A stretch of 64,000 bases of DNA. Source: DASZQL01 sp964391865 (GTDB lineage: Bacteria > Planctomycetota > Phycisphaerae > Phycisphaerales > UBA1924). Shown in pieces: positions 1 to 8,222 of this stretch. The DNA is taken from contig CAYMNQ010000003.1 of NCBI GenBank assembly GCA_964391865.1, positions 124,001 to 188,000 on the forward strand, read 5' to 3'. Below the pieces are notes generated by a model. The model was not told the origin of the DNA. It worked only from the letters and a program-made list of their open reading frames with translations, and did not search any database. The first letter of the stretch is position 1. Every line of letters begins with the position of its first letter. Position numbers and translations under genes: made by a program.

Positions 1-401
1 TGCACGCGGTGCAGGAAGAGCACGGCTGGCTCCCGCCGCAGTCGCTCATCGAAATCGCTGAGTTCCTGGGTCTTGCCCCAGCCGACATCATCGATTGCGC
101 CAGTTTCTATGAGGAGTACGAGCTCAAGCCCAAGGGCGAGAGAGTCGTCTGGGTCTGCCGCTCGATCGCGTGCGAGTTCTGCGGGCACAAAGACATCGTT
201 GATGCATGCAAGAAGAAACTCGGCGTCGAATTGGGCGAAACCACAGATGACGGCAAGTTCACGCTTCGCGAAGTTGAGTGCCTCGGCTCGTGCGGCACGG
301 CCCCCGTCGCGCTGATCGGACACAAGTTGCTCGAGAATCTCACGCCTGAAAAGATGGAACACGCCCTGGACGAAGCGGTGCGCTCACACGGGCACCACTG
401 A
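1..401 (+). CDS. nuoE: NADH-quinone oxidoreductase subunit E (NuoE), 3' part
   Basis: The C-terminal part of the thioredoxin-like [2Fe-2S] subunit of respiratory complex I, which takes part in electron transfer from NADH in the peripheral arm. The reading frame is open from the first base, so the true start lies before the window; the in-frame GTG at 9 is not the start, because the preceding codons fit the family. The four cluster cysteines are visible as CRSIAC (C-x4-C) and CLGSC (C-x3-C), and the family-typical HGWLPPQSL and SFYEEYELKPKG stretches are present. The usual partner nuoF does not follow: a hairpin with a T-rich tail comes about 85 bases after the stop, then an unrelated gene. 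Identity is firm from the cysteine pattern. Confidence 0.93.
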   Translation, partial: HAVQEEHGWLPPQSLIEIAEFLGLAPADIIDCASFYEEYELKPKGERVVWVCRSIACEFCGHKDIVDACKKKLGVELGETTDDGKFTLREVECLGSCGTAPVALIGHKLLENLTPEKMEHALDEAVRSHGHH

Positions 402-485
402 GTTCAGTGTTAATCTGCGAAAGCAGGGTTGTTCGGGCGGCTGTGTGCCAGGCATAGCACTGTGAGGATTGTCCGGAAACATGCG

Positions 486-510
486 CGGCGGATTGCACCG
501 CCGTTGTTTG
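486..510 (+). terminator. Probable terminator after nuoE
   Basis: CGGCGG (486-491) and CCGCCG (498-503) form a 6-bp stem around ATTGCA, followed by TTGTTTG. This looks like a short intrinsic terminator closing the nuoE transcript. The rest of the 402-767 spacer holds no convincing gene. Confidence 0.45.
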
Positions 511-636
511 CATGGCATATTCAAATGTCAGGGCCTTGATCCGGGGGCGGTCGGATTTCGATCCCTTTTCATGATTTGCCGTGCGCGAGCACAGGAGTTC
601 ACGGCATTCGCTCACCGACATCGGCCACAGCGTAAT

Positions 637-653
637 TACTTGAATATCAAGTA
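637..653. promoter_or_regulatory. Perfect inverted repeat upstream of the HAF-repeat gene
   Basis: TACTTGA (637-643), spacer ATA, TCAAGTA (647-653) is a perfect 7+3+7 palindrome in an AT-richer stretch about 115 bases before the HAF-repeat gene start. It could be an operator. No regulator can be assigned from the window. Confidence 0.3.
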
Positions 654-767
654 TTTACGGATGTCCAGCCGAACTCACCCTTCTGAGTTGCGGACCGACA
701 ACCGTTCTTCAACAAACGGCGCGCGGTGGTGGGAACCGCGCACAGTTCGCAGTGGAGATCGCAAGAG

Positions 768-2054
768 ATGCTGTTCAATCCTTCACTATTGCTCTGTCTG
801 AGTCTTGCTTCGGCGCCGGAGCGCGTGGAGCATCTTGTCGCCGAGCCACTCGGGTTCATATCGCTCGGCGACCTGCCCGGCGGCGTGTTCTACAGTTCCG
901 CCAATGCCATCTCCGCCGACGGGCGCACGATCGTCGGCACCGCGACCGTGGCCGAAGGATCACTCGCGTTCCGCTGGACCGTGCAATCCGGCATGCTCAG
1001 CCTCGGCGATCTGCCCGGCGGCGTCGTCGCCAGCTACGCGACCGGCGTCTCGGCGAACGGCGCGGTCATCATCGGTGCGGGCTCCTCGGGCAATCCCGAT
1101 TTCCCCACGCTCCAGGCCTTCCGCTGGATGCAGAACGGCGGGCTGCAGGGTTTGAACGACCGCCCCGGCGGATTGTTCCGCTGCTGGGCTTCGGGCATCT
1201 CCGCTGACGGCTCGATCATCGTCGGCGTCGGCATCGGCACCTCCGGCACCGAAGCCATCTACTGGACCGCCGGCAGTCTGAACCCCTTCGGGCTGGGCGA
1301 TCTTGAGGGCGGTGCCTTTAACAGTAATGCAAAGGCGGTCTCCGCCGACGGCTCGATGATTGTCGGCTCCGCGACCAGCAGTGTCGGACAGCAAGCTTCG
1401 ACGTGGCAGCCGCCCACCATCGTCGACAGCCTCGGCGATCTGCCGGGCGGCGCCTTCGCAAGCGAAGCCACCGCCATCAATTCCGACGGCAGCGTCGTCG
1501 TTGGTTCCTCAATCGTCGGCTCGGGACTCACATTCGAAGCGTTCCGCTGGTCCAGCGGCACGGGCATGGTCGGGCTTGGAGATTTTGCGGGCGGCGAGTT
1601 CTTCAGCCGCGCCCTCGCGGTCTGCGCCAGCGGCGATCGCGTCGTCGGTTACTCCAGCAGCGACCTCGGCGAAGAAGCCTTCATTTGGACCCAGCAGCTC
1701 GGGCTGGTGAAACTCAGCGAGCTCGCGCGTCGGCACCGCTATCTGCCCGAGGGCTGGACACTCCAGGCAGCCCAGGGCATCTCCGCCGATGGGCGCACCA
1801 TCGTCGGCCGCGCCACAAATCTCAACGGCGACACGGAAGCCTTCCGGCTCCGCTTCCCAGCGAATCTCTGCCCGGGCGACGTCACGGGCGACAACCTCGC
1901 GAGCATCAGCGACCTCGCCGCCCTGCTCGCCGATGGGTGGAACACCGCCGTCGGCCCGTACGACGCGCGCGACCTGGACGGCGACGGCCGCATCGGGCTC
2001 TCCGATGTCACCATCGTCACCACCAACTGGAACCGCGGCTGCGGCGTGCAGTAA
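768..2054 (+). CDS. Secreted HAF-repeat protein with C-terminal dockerin-like domain
   Basis: A 428-residue exported protein built of HAF-type repeats. Units such as LGDLPGG(A/V)xxSxAxAISADG...VG recur about seven times between residues 30 and 350, as in the extracellular HAF repeat family, whose function is not established. I place the start at the ATG at 768 rather than the upstream in-frame ATG at 726: it begins a short hydrophobic signal-like segment (MLFNPSLLLCLSLASA) and has purine-rich sequence just upstream. The C-terminal 61 residues form a dockerin-like pair of EF-hand loops: CPGDVTGDN, then DLDGDGRIGLSDV, ending NWNRGC. The first loop is eroded (DNLAS). It is likely a surface or extracellular protein; the ligand is unknown. 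Confidence 0.8.
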   Translation: MLFNPSLLLCLSLASAPERVEHLVAEPLGFISLGDLPGGVFYSSANAISADGRTIVGTATVAEGSLAFRWTVQSGMLSLGDLPGGVVASYATGVSANGAVIIGAGSSGNPDFPTLQAFRWMQNGGLQGLNDRPGGLFRCWASGISADGSIIVGVGIGTSGTEAIYWTAGSLNPFGLGDLEGGAFNSNAKAVSADGSMIVGSATSSVGQQASTWQPPTIVDSLGDLPGGAFASEATAINSDGSVVVGSSIVGSGLTFEAFRWSSGTGMVGLGDFAGGEFFSRALAVCASGDRVVGYSSSDLGEEAFIWTQQLGLVKLSELARRHRYLPEGWTLQAAQGISADGRTIVGRATNLNGDTEAFRLRFPANLCPGDVTGDNLASISDLAALLADGWNTAVGPYDARDLDGDGRIGLSDVTIVTTNWNRGCGVQ

Positions 2055-2166
2055 CCGCCGCGTTCAACCGTGAATCACCAAACGACGGGACTCGCGGCCG
2101 GTTGGAGGATCGGCCCCGAGTCCCGCTCTCGTTCACGATGCTTCTCGTGCCGCGACGCGATCGGAA

Positions 2167-3061
2167 CTACTTCGGCGGCCACAAAATCCAGTCGCCCTTC
2201 GGGATCGATTCGCTCCCGTCGGGCATCCGCCGCGTGCGATCACCGCCCGGGACGCCGCCGTCGTCGACTTTGTTCACGCCCACCGAGTACAGCAACGGCG
2301 CGCCATCGCGCAGCACATACTTCAGCGGCTGTCCCGCGTACCGGTCCATCGGCACGCTCGGCAGCAGCGTCGGCGTGAGTTCGTCGAGCGTCGGCGGGTA
2401 CGACCCCGCACGCCGGCGGTGCAGTTCGAGCGCGATTGCCGTGAGCACCGCGTCGCGCTTCTGGCGAAGTCGCTCGGGCAAGCCGGCCGTGCGCGCGAAC
2501 GCCGGGGTCATCAGGCGGACCAGCTGGAACCGCAGGCCGCTCACCGGGTCGCCCAGCCGCTCCTCAAGGCGCTGCGCGAGCGCCGCCGCATCCTGCTCGA
2601 GCAGCGGCTTGTCCGCTTCGAGCTGCGCCGCATCGATCAGCGCGTCGTACTCTGCCTTCACGAGCTTCCTCCCCGCGCCGAAGCCCGAAAGCACCGGGCC
2701 GAGGAACACCGCGCCCGCACGGTCGAACCCGGTCCGGTTCGTGTCCATCGACATGATCGCTTCGACGCCCTCGCGCGTCAGCCGCCCGTCGCCCCGCCCG
2801 TCGTCGCTGTAGACGCGCTGGAGCAGGTCGTCGAACGAGTTGCGCTCCGCCTCGAACCGCAAGCGCGTCTCGTCGTCGCTCAGTTCCGCCGTGATCGTGT
2901 GCGCCAGTTCGCGCCATTGCGCATCGCTCAGCAACTCTGGGTGATGCGCCGCGATCCAGCGCCTCGCGCCACGCGAGCCGCCCGGTCAGCCTGCCGCGCA
3001 CCACGTCGCTCATCGACGTGGACGCAATCTTGTTCATCGTGGACGGAGCGCCCGCGCTCAT
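2167..3061 (-). pseudogene. PadR-coupled hypothetical protein, apparently frameshifted
   Basis: The ATG at 3061 overlaps the padR stop as ATGA. It opens a plausible N-terminus (SMSDVVRGRLTGRLAWREAL), but that frame soon becomes Arg-rich shadow sequence. The sensible continuation lies in another frame, starting near WIAAHHPELLSDAQWREL and running to 2167. A frame change is therefore needed at about 2945-2985. The larger part (from TTG 2934, 255 residues) is helical. It ends in a pilin-tail-like segment (YPPTLDEL, RYAGQPLKY, LYSVGVNKVDDGG) common to planctomycete hypothetical proteins. It could be a real frameshift mutation, a sequencing error, or two separate ORFs. Function is unknown; coupling to padR suggests co-regulation. 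Confidence 0.6.
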
Positions 3062-3447
3062 GCCGCACCGCCGTTGAACCCGGCGAGGTTGATCACCCTG
3101 ATCGACGCCATCGCGCCGGTCACGCTCTGCCACTGCGCCGAGTCAGTGGCGAGGCGCTCGCGTCCCGCGCCCTTCAGTCGGTAGTACCGCCGCTCACGCC
3201 CCCCGGCCCCCCCGCCCCCGGCGTCAGCGTCCTTCGTCGGTACCGTGCGCCAGTCCGACGTGATCAACCCCTTCGCTTCCAGGTTGTAGAGGAGCGGGTA
3301 CAGCGTTCTCTGCCCCAGGTTCAAGACGCCCTTCGACCGCGCATCCAGCGTGGCGGCGAGCTCGTAGCCGTACATCTCGCCCCCCTCCAACAGCTTCAGC
3401 ACCGCCACCGGCCCCGCCCCGCGCATCAGTTCCCGTTCGATCCGCAT
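3058..3447 (-). CDS. PadR-family transcriptional regulator
   Basis: A small winged-helix regulator of about 129 residues, starting at the ATG at 3447 (MRIERELMRG); an upstream ATG at 3456 is also in frame. Family hallmarks are LKLLEGGEMYGYEL in the helix-turn-helix region, RTLYPLLYNLEAKGLI in the recognition helix and wing, and RRYYRLKGAGRERL. A Gly-rich linker (DADAGGGGAGG) sits in the wing, longer than usual. The stop overlaps the next gene's ATG (ATGA), so the two are translationally coupled. A perfect 9+3+9 palindrome lies 37 bases upstream and fits autoregulation of the PadR type, where an effector relieves repression. The effector is not evident from sequence. Confidence 0.88.
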   Translation of the reverse strand: MRIERELMRGAGPVAVLKLLEGGEMYGYELAATLDARSKGVLNLGQRTLYPLLYNLEAKGLITSDWRTVPTKDADAGGGGAGGRERRYYRLKGAGRERLATDSAQWQSVTGAMASIRVINLAGFNGGAA

Positions 3448-3483
3448 GGCAATCACTCCAGAAGAACCGCCGGCGGGCGGCCA

Positions 3484-3504
3484 ATACTATGTGTAACATA
3501 GTAT
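3484..3504. promoter_or_regulatory. PadR-type operator, perfect 9+3+9 palindrome
   Basis: ATACTATGT (3484-3492), GTA, ACATAGTAT (3496-3504) is a perfect inverted repeat directly upstream of padR and is AT-rich against a GC-rich background. The ATGT...ACAT core matches the half-sites reported for PadR operators. A TATACT box on the minus strand overlaps its edge (about 3500-3505), so binding would block the padR promoter. Confidence 0.75.
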
Positions 3505-3765
3505 ACGAGACAAATTCGGAACCGTTGCGGCTGCCGAGCCTGTTTTCGTGAGGCATATTCGATTCAATCCAAACAAAAATTCGCTATTGAATGATCATGC
3601 GAAATATTCATCGGTATTCATGACCAAATGCAGAATTATTCGGTTGTGTTCGATCAAATTTCCCTTATGATCGGCGGCCATTCAGCGACCATGTACCCGT
3701 TCGGACGGCCCGGCCGTGCTGGTTGGGTTGGGCCGACGGGAATCACCGACCTGGAGCGTCACTCG
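3505..3765. other. AT-rich leader and divergent promoter region
   Basis: The spacer between padR and the next plus-strand gene is markedly AT-rich for this genome (about 3545-3680). It presumably holds divergent promoters. An in-frame ATG at 3628 extends the downstream ORF, but the encoded residues do not resemble a signal peptide, so I treat this part as leader. Confidence 0.35.
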
Positions 3766-4752
3766 ATGAACCGTTTCACTCGTTCCGCTTTACTCGCTGG
3801 TCTCTCGGCTCTCGCGATCGCCGCCGCCGCGATCGCTCGCCCCGGCACGATCACCTCGGGTGATGCGACCTTCCAATTCGCCACCACCGGCGCGTCGGCG
3901 GCCACGCTGACCAACGCGAACCTGCGCCCCGGCCCGTTCGCCGGCGGGAACCTCGACTACGCCACGCAGAACTGGTGGTGGCTGCGGATCAACAGCGCGC
4001 TCCCGCCGCAGCAGCGCGAGTTCGCCTTCCCCGACACCGACGCGCTCACGGGCGAGAGCTACGTGGGCAACACCGCGACTCTGCGCTGGACCAGCATCGG
4101 CCCGCCGGAGAACCGCTTCGATGCGCGGATGGTGTGCGTGCTCGAGGACGGCCCCGGCGCGACCGCCTGCCGGCTCGAGCAGCGGATGACCATCACCAAC
4201 ACCGGCACGCGCGACCTGAATATCTCGCTCTTCGCATACGCCGACCTCGACGCCAATGGCACGGCGCTCGCGGATTCCGCGTCGCTCGTCTCGACCACCA
4301 ATTTCCTGCGTCTGCGCACTGAAGAAGCCGGCACCTTCGTTGATTTCAGCGGCTTGAACGCGGCGGCGTACCAGGCGACGACCGGCGCTTCGGTGATGCC
4401 CGTGCTGCGCAACCTGCTGAACGACCTCAACCTCAACAACCTCGCGAACAGCGGCGTGCCTTTCGGGCCGAGCGACTCGGCGTTCGGGCTGCAGTTCAAC
4501 CTGAACATACCCGTCGGCGAGAGCCGCACGGCGGTCGCCCGCATCTATGTCAACGCGGAACCGCCGGTGTGCCCGGGCGATCTCGACGGCGACGGGCTCG
4601 TCGGCCTCTCTGATATCGCGATCATCGTCAACAACTGGGGCGCCAGCACCCTGGTGGGTCTGAACGGCGACGCGGACGGCGACGGCAGCGTCGGCCTGGG
4701 CGACATCGCGGTCGTGGTGCAGAACTGGGGTGCCGACTGCACCGGCGAGTGA
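3766..4752 (+). CDS. Secreted protein with C-terminal dockerin-like domain
   Basis: A 328-residue exported protein of unknown function. The start at 3766 is chosen because a GGAG motif lies about ten bases upstream and it begins a classical signal peptide (MNRFTRSALLAGLSALAIAA, cleavage near AIA-RPG). The body (residues 28-265) is beta-rich with phrases such as MTITNTGTRDLNISLFAYAD, resembling an extracellular beta-sandwich. Residues 269-328 are a complete dockerin-like pair: CPGDLDGDGLVGLSDIA...NNWG and DADGDGSVGLGDIA...QNWGADC, with Ca-binding Asp positions intact and the domain bracketed by two cysteines. A strong hairpin terminator follows. Ca2+ binding and surface attachment are inferences from the fold. 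Confidence 0.82.
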   Translation: MNRFTRSALLAGLSALAIAAAAIARPGTITSGDATFQFATTGASAATLTNANLRPGPFAGGNLDYATQNWWWLRINSALPPQQREFAFPDTDALTGESYVGNTATLRWTSIGPPENRFDARMVCVLEDGPGATACRLEQRMTITNTGTRDLNISLFAYADLDANGTALADSASLVSTTNFLRLRTEEAGTFVDFSGLNAAAYQATTGASVMPVLRNLLNDLNLNNLANSGVPFGPSDSAFGLQFNLNIPVGESRTAVARIYVNAEPPVCPGDLDGDGLVGLSDIAIIVNNWGASTLVGLNGDADGDGSVGLGDIAVVVQNWGADCTGE

Positions 4753-4829
4753 ACGCATCGAGTTGAACCGAACCCACCCGCCGCTGGCGCGTCCAACGGC
4801 GTGAACACATGCAACGCTTCGCAGAACGG

Positions 4830-4861
4830 CCCCGCGTGCGGACACCACGCGGGGTTGTTCG
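4830..4861 (+). terminator. Intrinsic terminator
   Basis: CCCCGCGTG (4830-4838), 7-nt loop, CACGCGGGG (4846-4854) is a perfect 9-bp stem followed by TTGTTC. It closes the upstream dockerin-like gene. The rest of the 4753-5059 spacer holds no gene that I can support. Confidence 0.7.
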
Positions 4862-5059
4862 CTTCATCAGGGACCTGTTTGTAAAGATCGACAAATTCTT
4901 GACTTACGGCAACCGATTGATGCCCCATTCCGTGCCGGGTTTTCCTTGCGGCGGGGGCGGCAGGGTGTATCTTCAGCAAGCAGAATCCGGTGACGGCGGC
5001 GGCCGCCAGTGTCTACGAGCCGACCCGCGCCGGCACACCATTGAAGGGAGAAAAACCGC

Positions 5060-6703
5060 ATGCGCCCCATCCACGCTCTTTCGATCGGCATCACTGCGCT
5101 CGCCGCAAGCCAGACCCTGGCCGCTGATCTGATGGTGGTTTCGCACTTCCCCGCGCGCCACACGGCGGCACCGCACAACGGGTCCGTCCTCATCAACTTT
5201 GATAAGCCCGTCAACCCCGCCACCTTCACCGACGCGAACTTCAGAATCTGGGGGCGCTGGAGCGGGAAGATCCCCGGCACGCTCGAATTCCTCAACGGCA
5301 ACACGGCGGTCCGCTTCAACCCCTCGCGCCCGTACAACGTGGGCGAGCCAGTGCAGGTGCTGCTGTCGCGGAACATCGGGGCGGCGGACGCCACCACGCT
5401 GCGCTCGGCGGGCTACTGGTTCACCTACACGATCCGGGCCGAGGGCGGCTCGATGCAGTTCGAGCAGATCGATAGCTTCAGCAACCGCGACGGCACCGGC
5501 GCGCAGACCCGCATCTACGGCGCCTCGGCTGCGGACCTGAACAGCGATGGCTGGATGGACATCGCCACCGTGAACGAAGTGAGTGCCGACGTGCGCATCT
5601 TCATGAGCCGCGCCGACGGCTCCGGGCTGTTGCAACCGCTCGCGACGCCGTACTACCCCATCAGCTTCGAGACCTCGCCCAACGAACCGGGCGACCTGAA
5701 CGGCGACGGCATCACCGACCTCGCGCTCGCCAGCTACGCCGAGAGCGAAGTGAACATCCTCATCGGCAACGGCGACGGCACGTTCGACCCCGCGGTCGTC
5801 TACCCCGTGGGCACGACGCCCGCGGGGCTGACGCTGCTCGACGCCGACGGCGATGGTGATCTGGACGTCGCCACGGGCAACGTCAGCGCCAGCAACGTCT
5901 CGCTGCTGAAGAACAACGGCAACGGCACTTTCCAAGCGGCGGTGAGTTTCGAAGCGGGCGGCAACGGCGAGTACCAGATCAACGCCGCCGACATGAACGA
6001 GGACGGCATCGCCGACCTCGTCGTCGCGTGCATCTTCAGCAGTCAGGTCGCGGTGCTGCGCGGCAACGGGAACGGGACGTTCACGCCCTTCGGCCCGCCG
6101 CGCGCCACGGGCGGCAACAGCTGGGCGCTCACCGTCGCGGATGTGAACGGCGACGGGCACATGGACGCCACCACCGGCAACTCCGGCTCTGCGAACGCGT
6201 CGGTGCTGCTGGGCAACGGGCTCGGCGGGCTCGCCGCCGCCACCGTCTACCCCACCGCCGGGCAGACCATCGCCAGCGACCTCGCCGACTTCGACAACGA
6301 CGGCGACATGGACTGGGTCATCTCCAGCTTCGGCGGCGGGCTGTGGTTCCTCTTCGAGAACAACGGAGCGGGCGTCTTCACCCTCGACCGCACCTTCGAC
6401 GCGCCGGCGAATCCCTCCTGCGCGGTCATGGTCGATCTCGACAACGACCTCGACGTCGACATGATCCAGACCGACGAGATCGCGGACGTGGTGATCCTGC
6501 AGCGGAACATCGGCACGCCGGCGCTCTGCCGCGCCGACGCGAACAAGAACGGCTCGGTGGGCCTCGAAGACATCGCGATGATCACGTCCAACTGGGCCCA
6601 GCAGGTGCAGCCGGGCACGAACGGCGACGTGTCGGCGAACGTCACTGTCGGGCTGGAGGACATCGCGATTGTTGTCAGCAACTGGGGCACCGTGTGCCCG
6701 TGA
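5060..6703 (+). CDS. Secreted FG-GAP/VCBS-repeat protein with dockerin-like C-terminus
   Basis: A 547-residue exported protein. A GGGAG ribosome site precedes ATG 5060 and a signal peptide follows (MRPIHALSIGITALAASQTLAA). Residues 25-130 resemble a bacterial Ig-like Big_5 domain (VVSHFPARHTAAPHNGSV, INFDKPVNPATFTDANF). Residues 150-485 contain about six FG-GAP/VCBS beta-propeller blades with DLNxDGxxDLA or DxDGDGDLDVAT calcium loops. Residues 490-547 are a dockerin-like pair (CRADANKNGSVGLEDIA...NWA; VTVGLEDIA...NWGTVCP); the second loop (DVSANVT) has lost several Ca-liganding Asp residues. It is likely extracellular and adhesive or structural; the binding partner is unknown. Confidence 0.85.
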   Translation: MRPIHALSIGITALAASQTLAADLMVVSHFPARHTAAPHNGSVLINFDKPVNPATFTDANFRIWGRWSGKIPGTLEFLNGNTAVRFNPSRPYNVGEPVQVLLSRNIGAADATTLRSAGYWFTYTIRAEGGSMQFEQIDSFSNRDGTGAQTRIYGASAADLNSDGWMDIATVNEVSADVRIFMSRADGSGLLQPLATPYYPISFETSPNEPGDLNGDGITDLALASYAESEVNILIGNGDGTFDPAVVYPVGTTPAGLTLLDADGDGDLDVATGNVSASNVSLLKNNGNGTFQAAVSFEAGGNGEYQINAADMNEDGIADLVVACIFSSQVAVLRGNGNGTFTPFGPPRATGGNSWALTVADVNGDGHMDATTGNSGSANASVLLGNGLGGLAAATVYPTAGQTIASDLADFDNDGDMDWVISSFGGGLWFLFENNGAGVFTLDRTFDAPANPSCAVMVDLDNDLDVDMIQTDEIADVVILQRNIGTPALCRADANKNGSVGLEDIAMITSNWAQQVQPGTNGDVSANVTVGLEDIAIVVSNWGTVCP

Positions 6704-6728
6704 GATTGATGGAGTCTGATTCTTCACG

Positions 6729-6757
6729 GCGGCGCGCCGGGCACCGGCGCGCCGCCG
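6729..6757. repeat. Strong hairpin after the FG-GAP gene
   Basis: GGCGGCGCGCC (6729-6739) and GGCGCGCCGCC (6747-6757) form a perfect 11-bp stem around GGGCACC. There is no T-tract, so it may be a transcript-stabilising hairpin or a degenerate terminator. Confidence 0.45.
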
Positions 6758-6875
6758 ATCACGCGCTTCGGCGCCATCGGTGACAGCCTGACCGCCGAGG
6801 ACGTCGAAGCGTCGCACCGCGACGCGCGCGCGTGGGGCGAAGCCGCGGATTACGCTGGCTGCGATGAAGGTCCCC
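6758..6875 (+). pseudogene. Possible remnant of a GDSL/SGNH-type secreted protein
   Basis: The frame containing the ACG codon near 6761 reads TRFGAIGDSLTAEDVEAS and then DARAWGEAADYAGCDEG. This resembles the N-terminal block I of SGNH/GDSL-like planctomycete proteins (GDSL followed by an Ala-Arg-x-Trp segment). Nothing of the rest of such a protein follows, because the metallopeptidase start lies inside this segment. It is only a short match and could be chance. Confidence 0.25.
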
Positions 6876-8153
6876 ACGCCCACCGAAGCGCAGCGTGCCG
6901 AACACCTCCGCTGGCTGCTTGAACTCACCTCCATCCCAACGGCGGCGGGGAAAGAGTCGCGCGTCATCGCGTGGGTGCGCGACTGGGCCGCACCGCGCGC
7001 TCAGGTTGAAGTGATCGAAGATCGCGCCGGGAATCTGGTGCTGCGCCGGAGCGGCGTCAGCGGCTCATCAGCCAGTGGTGCGAGCGCTGGACAGCGCCCG
7101 CCGGTGCTCTTCACCGCGCATCTCGATCATCCCGCATTCGTCGTCGAGCGCATCATCGGGCCGGGAACGGTCGAGCTGTCTTTCCGCGGCGGGGTGATGG
7201 AGCCGTACTTTGTGAACGGCAAGATTCGGATTGTCACGGTGGGAAGTGGGGGCGTGGAAGCAACAGAGCCCCTCTCCCCCGCCCTCCCCCCGAGCGGGAG
7301 GGCGTCAGAGGTTCGCGCCACTCTTGTTGAATCGCGCAAGGCGGAGCCGTTCAAGATGTGTGTCGCCGAGCTGGAGAGCGCGAAGCGCGAGGGCGACGGC
7401 GCGCCGGACGATGAATCGCCCGAGTGCCCGGTGCGCGTGGGCGATATCGCGGTGTGGGATTTGCCCGATGCGTTCGTGCGTGACGGGCTGGCGCACACGC
7501 CCGCGTGCGACGATCTCGCGGCACTCGCCGCCGCGCTGGCGGCGTTCGACGCGCTGCTGGAACACGAGCGCGCGGCCCACGTGCAGTTGCTGCTCACCCG
7601 CGCGGAAGAGATCGGCTTCATCGGCGCGATCGCCGCCAGTCGCGACGGCACCATCCCCTCCGGCGCGCGCGTCATCGCGCTCGAGAATTCGCGGAGTTTC
7701 CCGCTCGACTCGCCCATCGGCGCGGGCCCCATCGTGCGCGTGGGCGACCGGCTCAGCACCTTCAGCCCCGCGCTGACGGCGGCGGTGTCAAAGGTCGCCG
7801 AGCTGCTCGCCGAGCAGCGCAAGGACTCGGGCGAACCCTTCCGCTGGCAGCGCAAACTCATGGCGGGCGGCGCGTGCGAAGCGACCACCTATCAGTGCTA
7901 CGGCTATGACGCGACGTGCGTCTGCCTGCCCCTCGGTAACTACCACAACATGGCGGACCTCGAACGCGTGCAGGCGGGCGACGCCGCTGCGGTGGCGAAC
8001 GCGGCCGTCGCGCTGGAGTTCATCTCCGTCGCCGACTATCACGGGCTGATCGACCTGCTCATCGGCTGCGGGCTGTCGCTCGAGAGCGTCGAACCGATCA
8101 AGGATCGGATGGAGAAGTTGTACGAGAAGCTCTCGTTCGTGCTGCGCGAGTAG
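6864..8153 (+). CDS. Zinc metallopeptidase of the M42/M20/M28 type
   Basis: A 429-residue co-catalytic zinc aminopeptidase-like protein, probably cytoplasmic because no signal peptide is seen. Metal and catalytic residues can be placed: TAHLDHPAF (H86, H89), CDDLAA (D216/D217), TRAEEIGF (E248/E249), ALENSRS (E274) and GNYHNM (H361). The linear order fits the M42 glucanase/deblocking aminopeptidase and M20 families; exact family and substrate cannot be fixed by eye. Residues about 135-150 (PLSPALPPSGRAS) are an in-frame insertion encoded by a palindromic element (CGCCCTCCC / GGGAGGGCG at 7280-7304). It sits before a loop and leaves the active-site residues intact. Confidence 0.8.
   Translation: MKVPTPTEAQRAEHLRWLLELTSIPTAAGKESRVIAWVRDWAAPRAQVEVIEDRAGNLVLRRSGVSGSSASGASAGQRPPVLFTAHLDHPAFVVERIIGPGTVELSFRGGVMEPYFVNGKIRIVTVGSGGVEATEPLSPALPPSGRASEVRATLVESRKAEPFKMCVAELESAKREGDGAPDDESPECPVRVGDIAVWDLPDAFVRDGLAHTPACDDLAALAAALAAFDALLEHERAAHVQLLLTRAEEIGFIGAIAASRDGTIPSGARVIALENSRSFPLDSPIGAGPIVRVGDRLSTFSPALTAAVSKVAELLAEQRKDSGEPFRWQRKLMAGGACEATTYQCYGYDATCVCLPLGNYHNMADLERVQAGDAAAVANAAVALEFISVADYHGLIDLLIGCGLSLESVEPIKDRMEKLYEKLSFVLRE
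7280..7304. repeat. In-frame palindromic element inside the peptidase gene
   Basis: CGCCCTCCC (7280-7288), 7-nt loop, CGGGAGGGCG-type right arm (7296-7304): a 9-bp perfect stem in a C/G-skewed patch that starts near 7267 with CCCCTCTCCCC. It resembles the CCCTCTCCC elements found in rsmE, purH and two other places in the window. Confidence 0.6.
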
Positions 8154-8222
8154 GGCCACGAACGAGTAGAGCGGTCGGCGCGAGCCGATGGGCATCGGGG
8201 TCGTGAGCACGGGAACCAGCGA

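Noticed and set aside
3766..4752. Cellulosome component
   Set aside because: The dockerin-like domains are not accompanied by cohesins, scaffoldins or glycoside hydrolases in the window; the tail is more likely a lineage-specific module.
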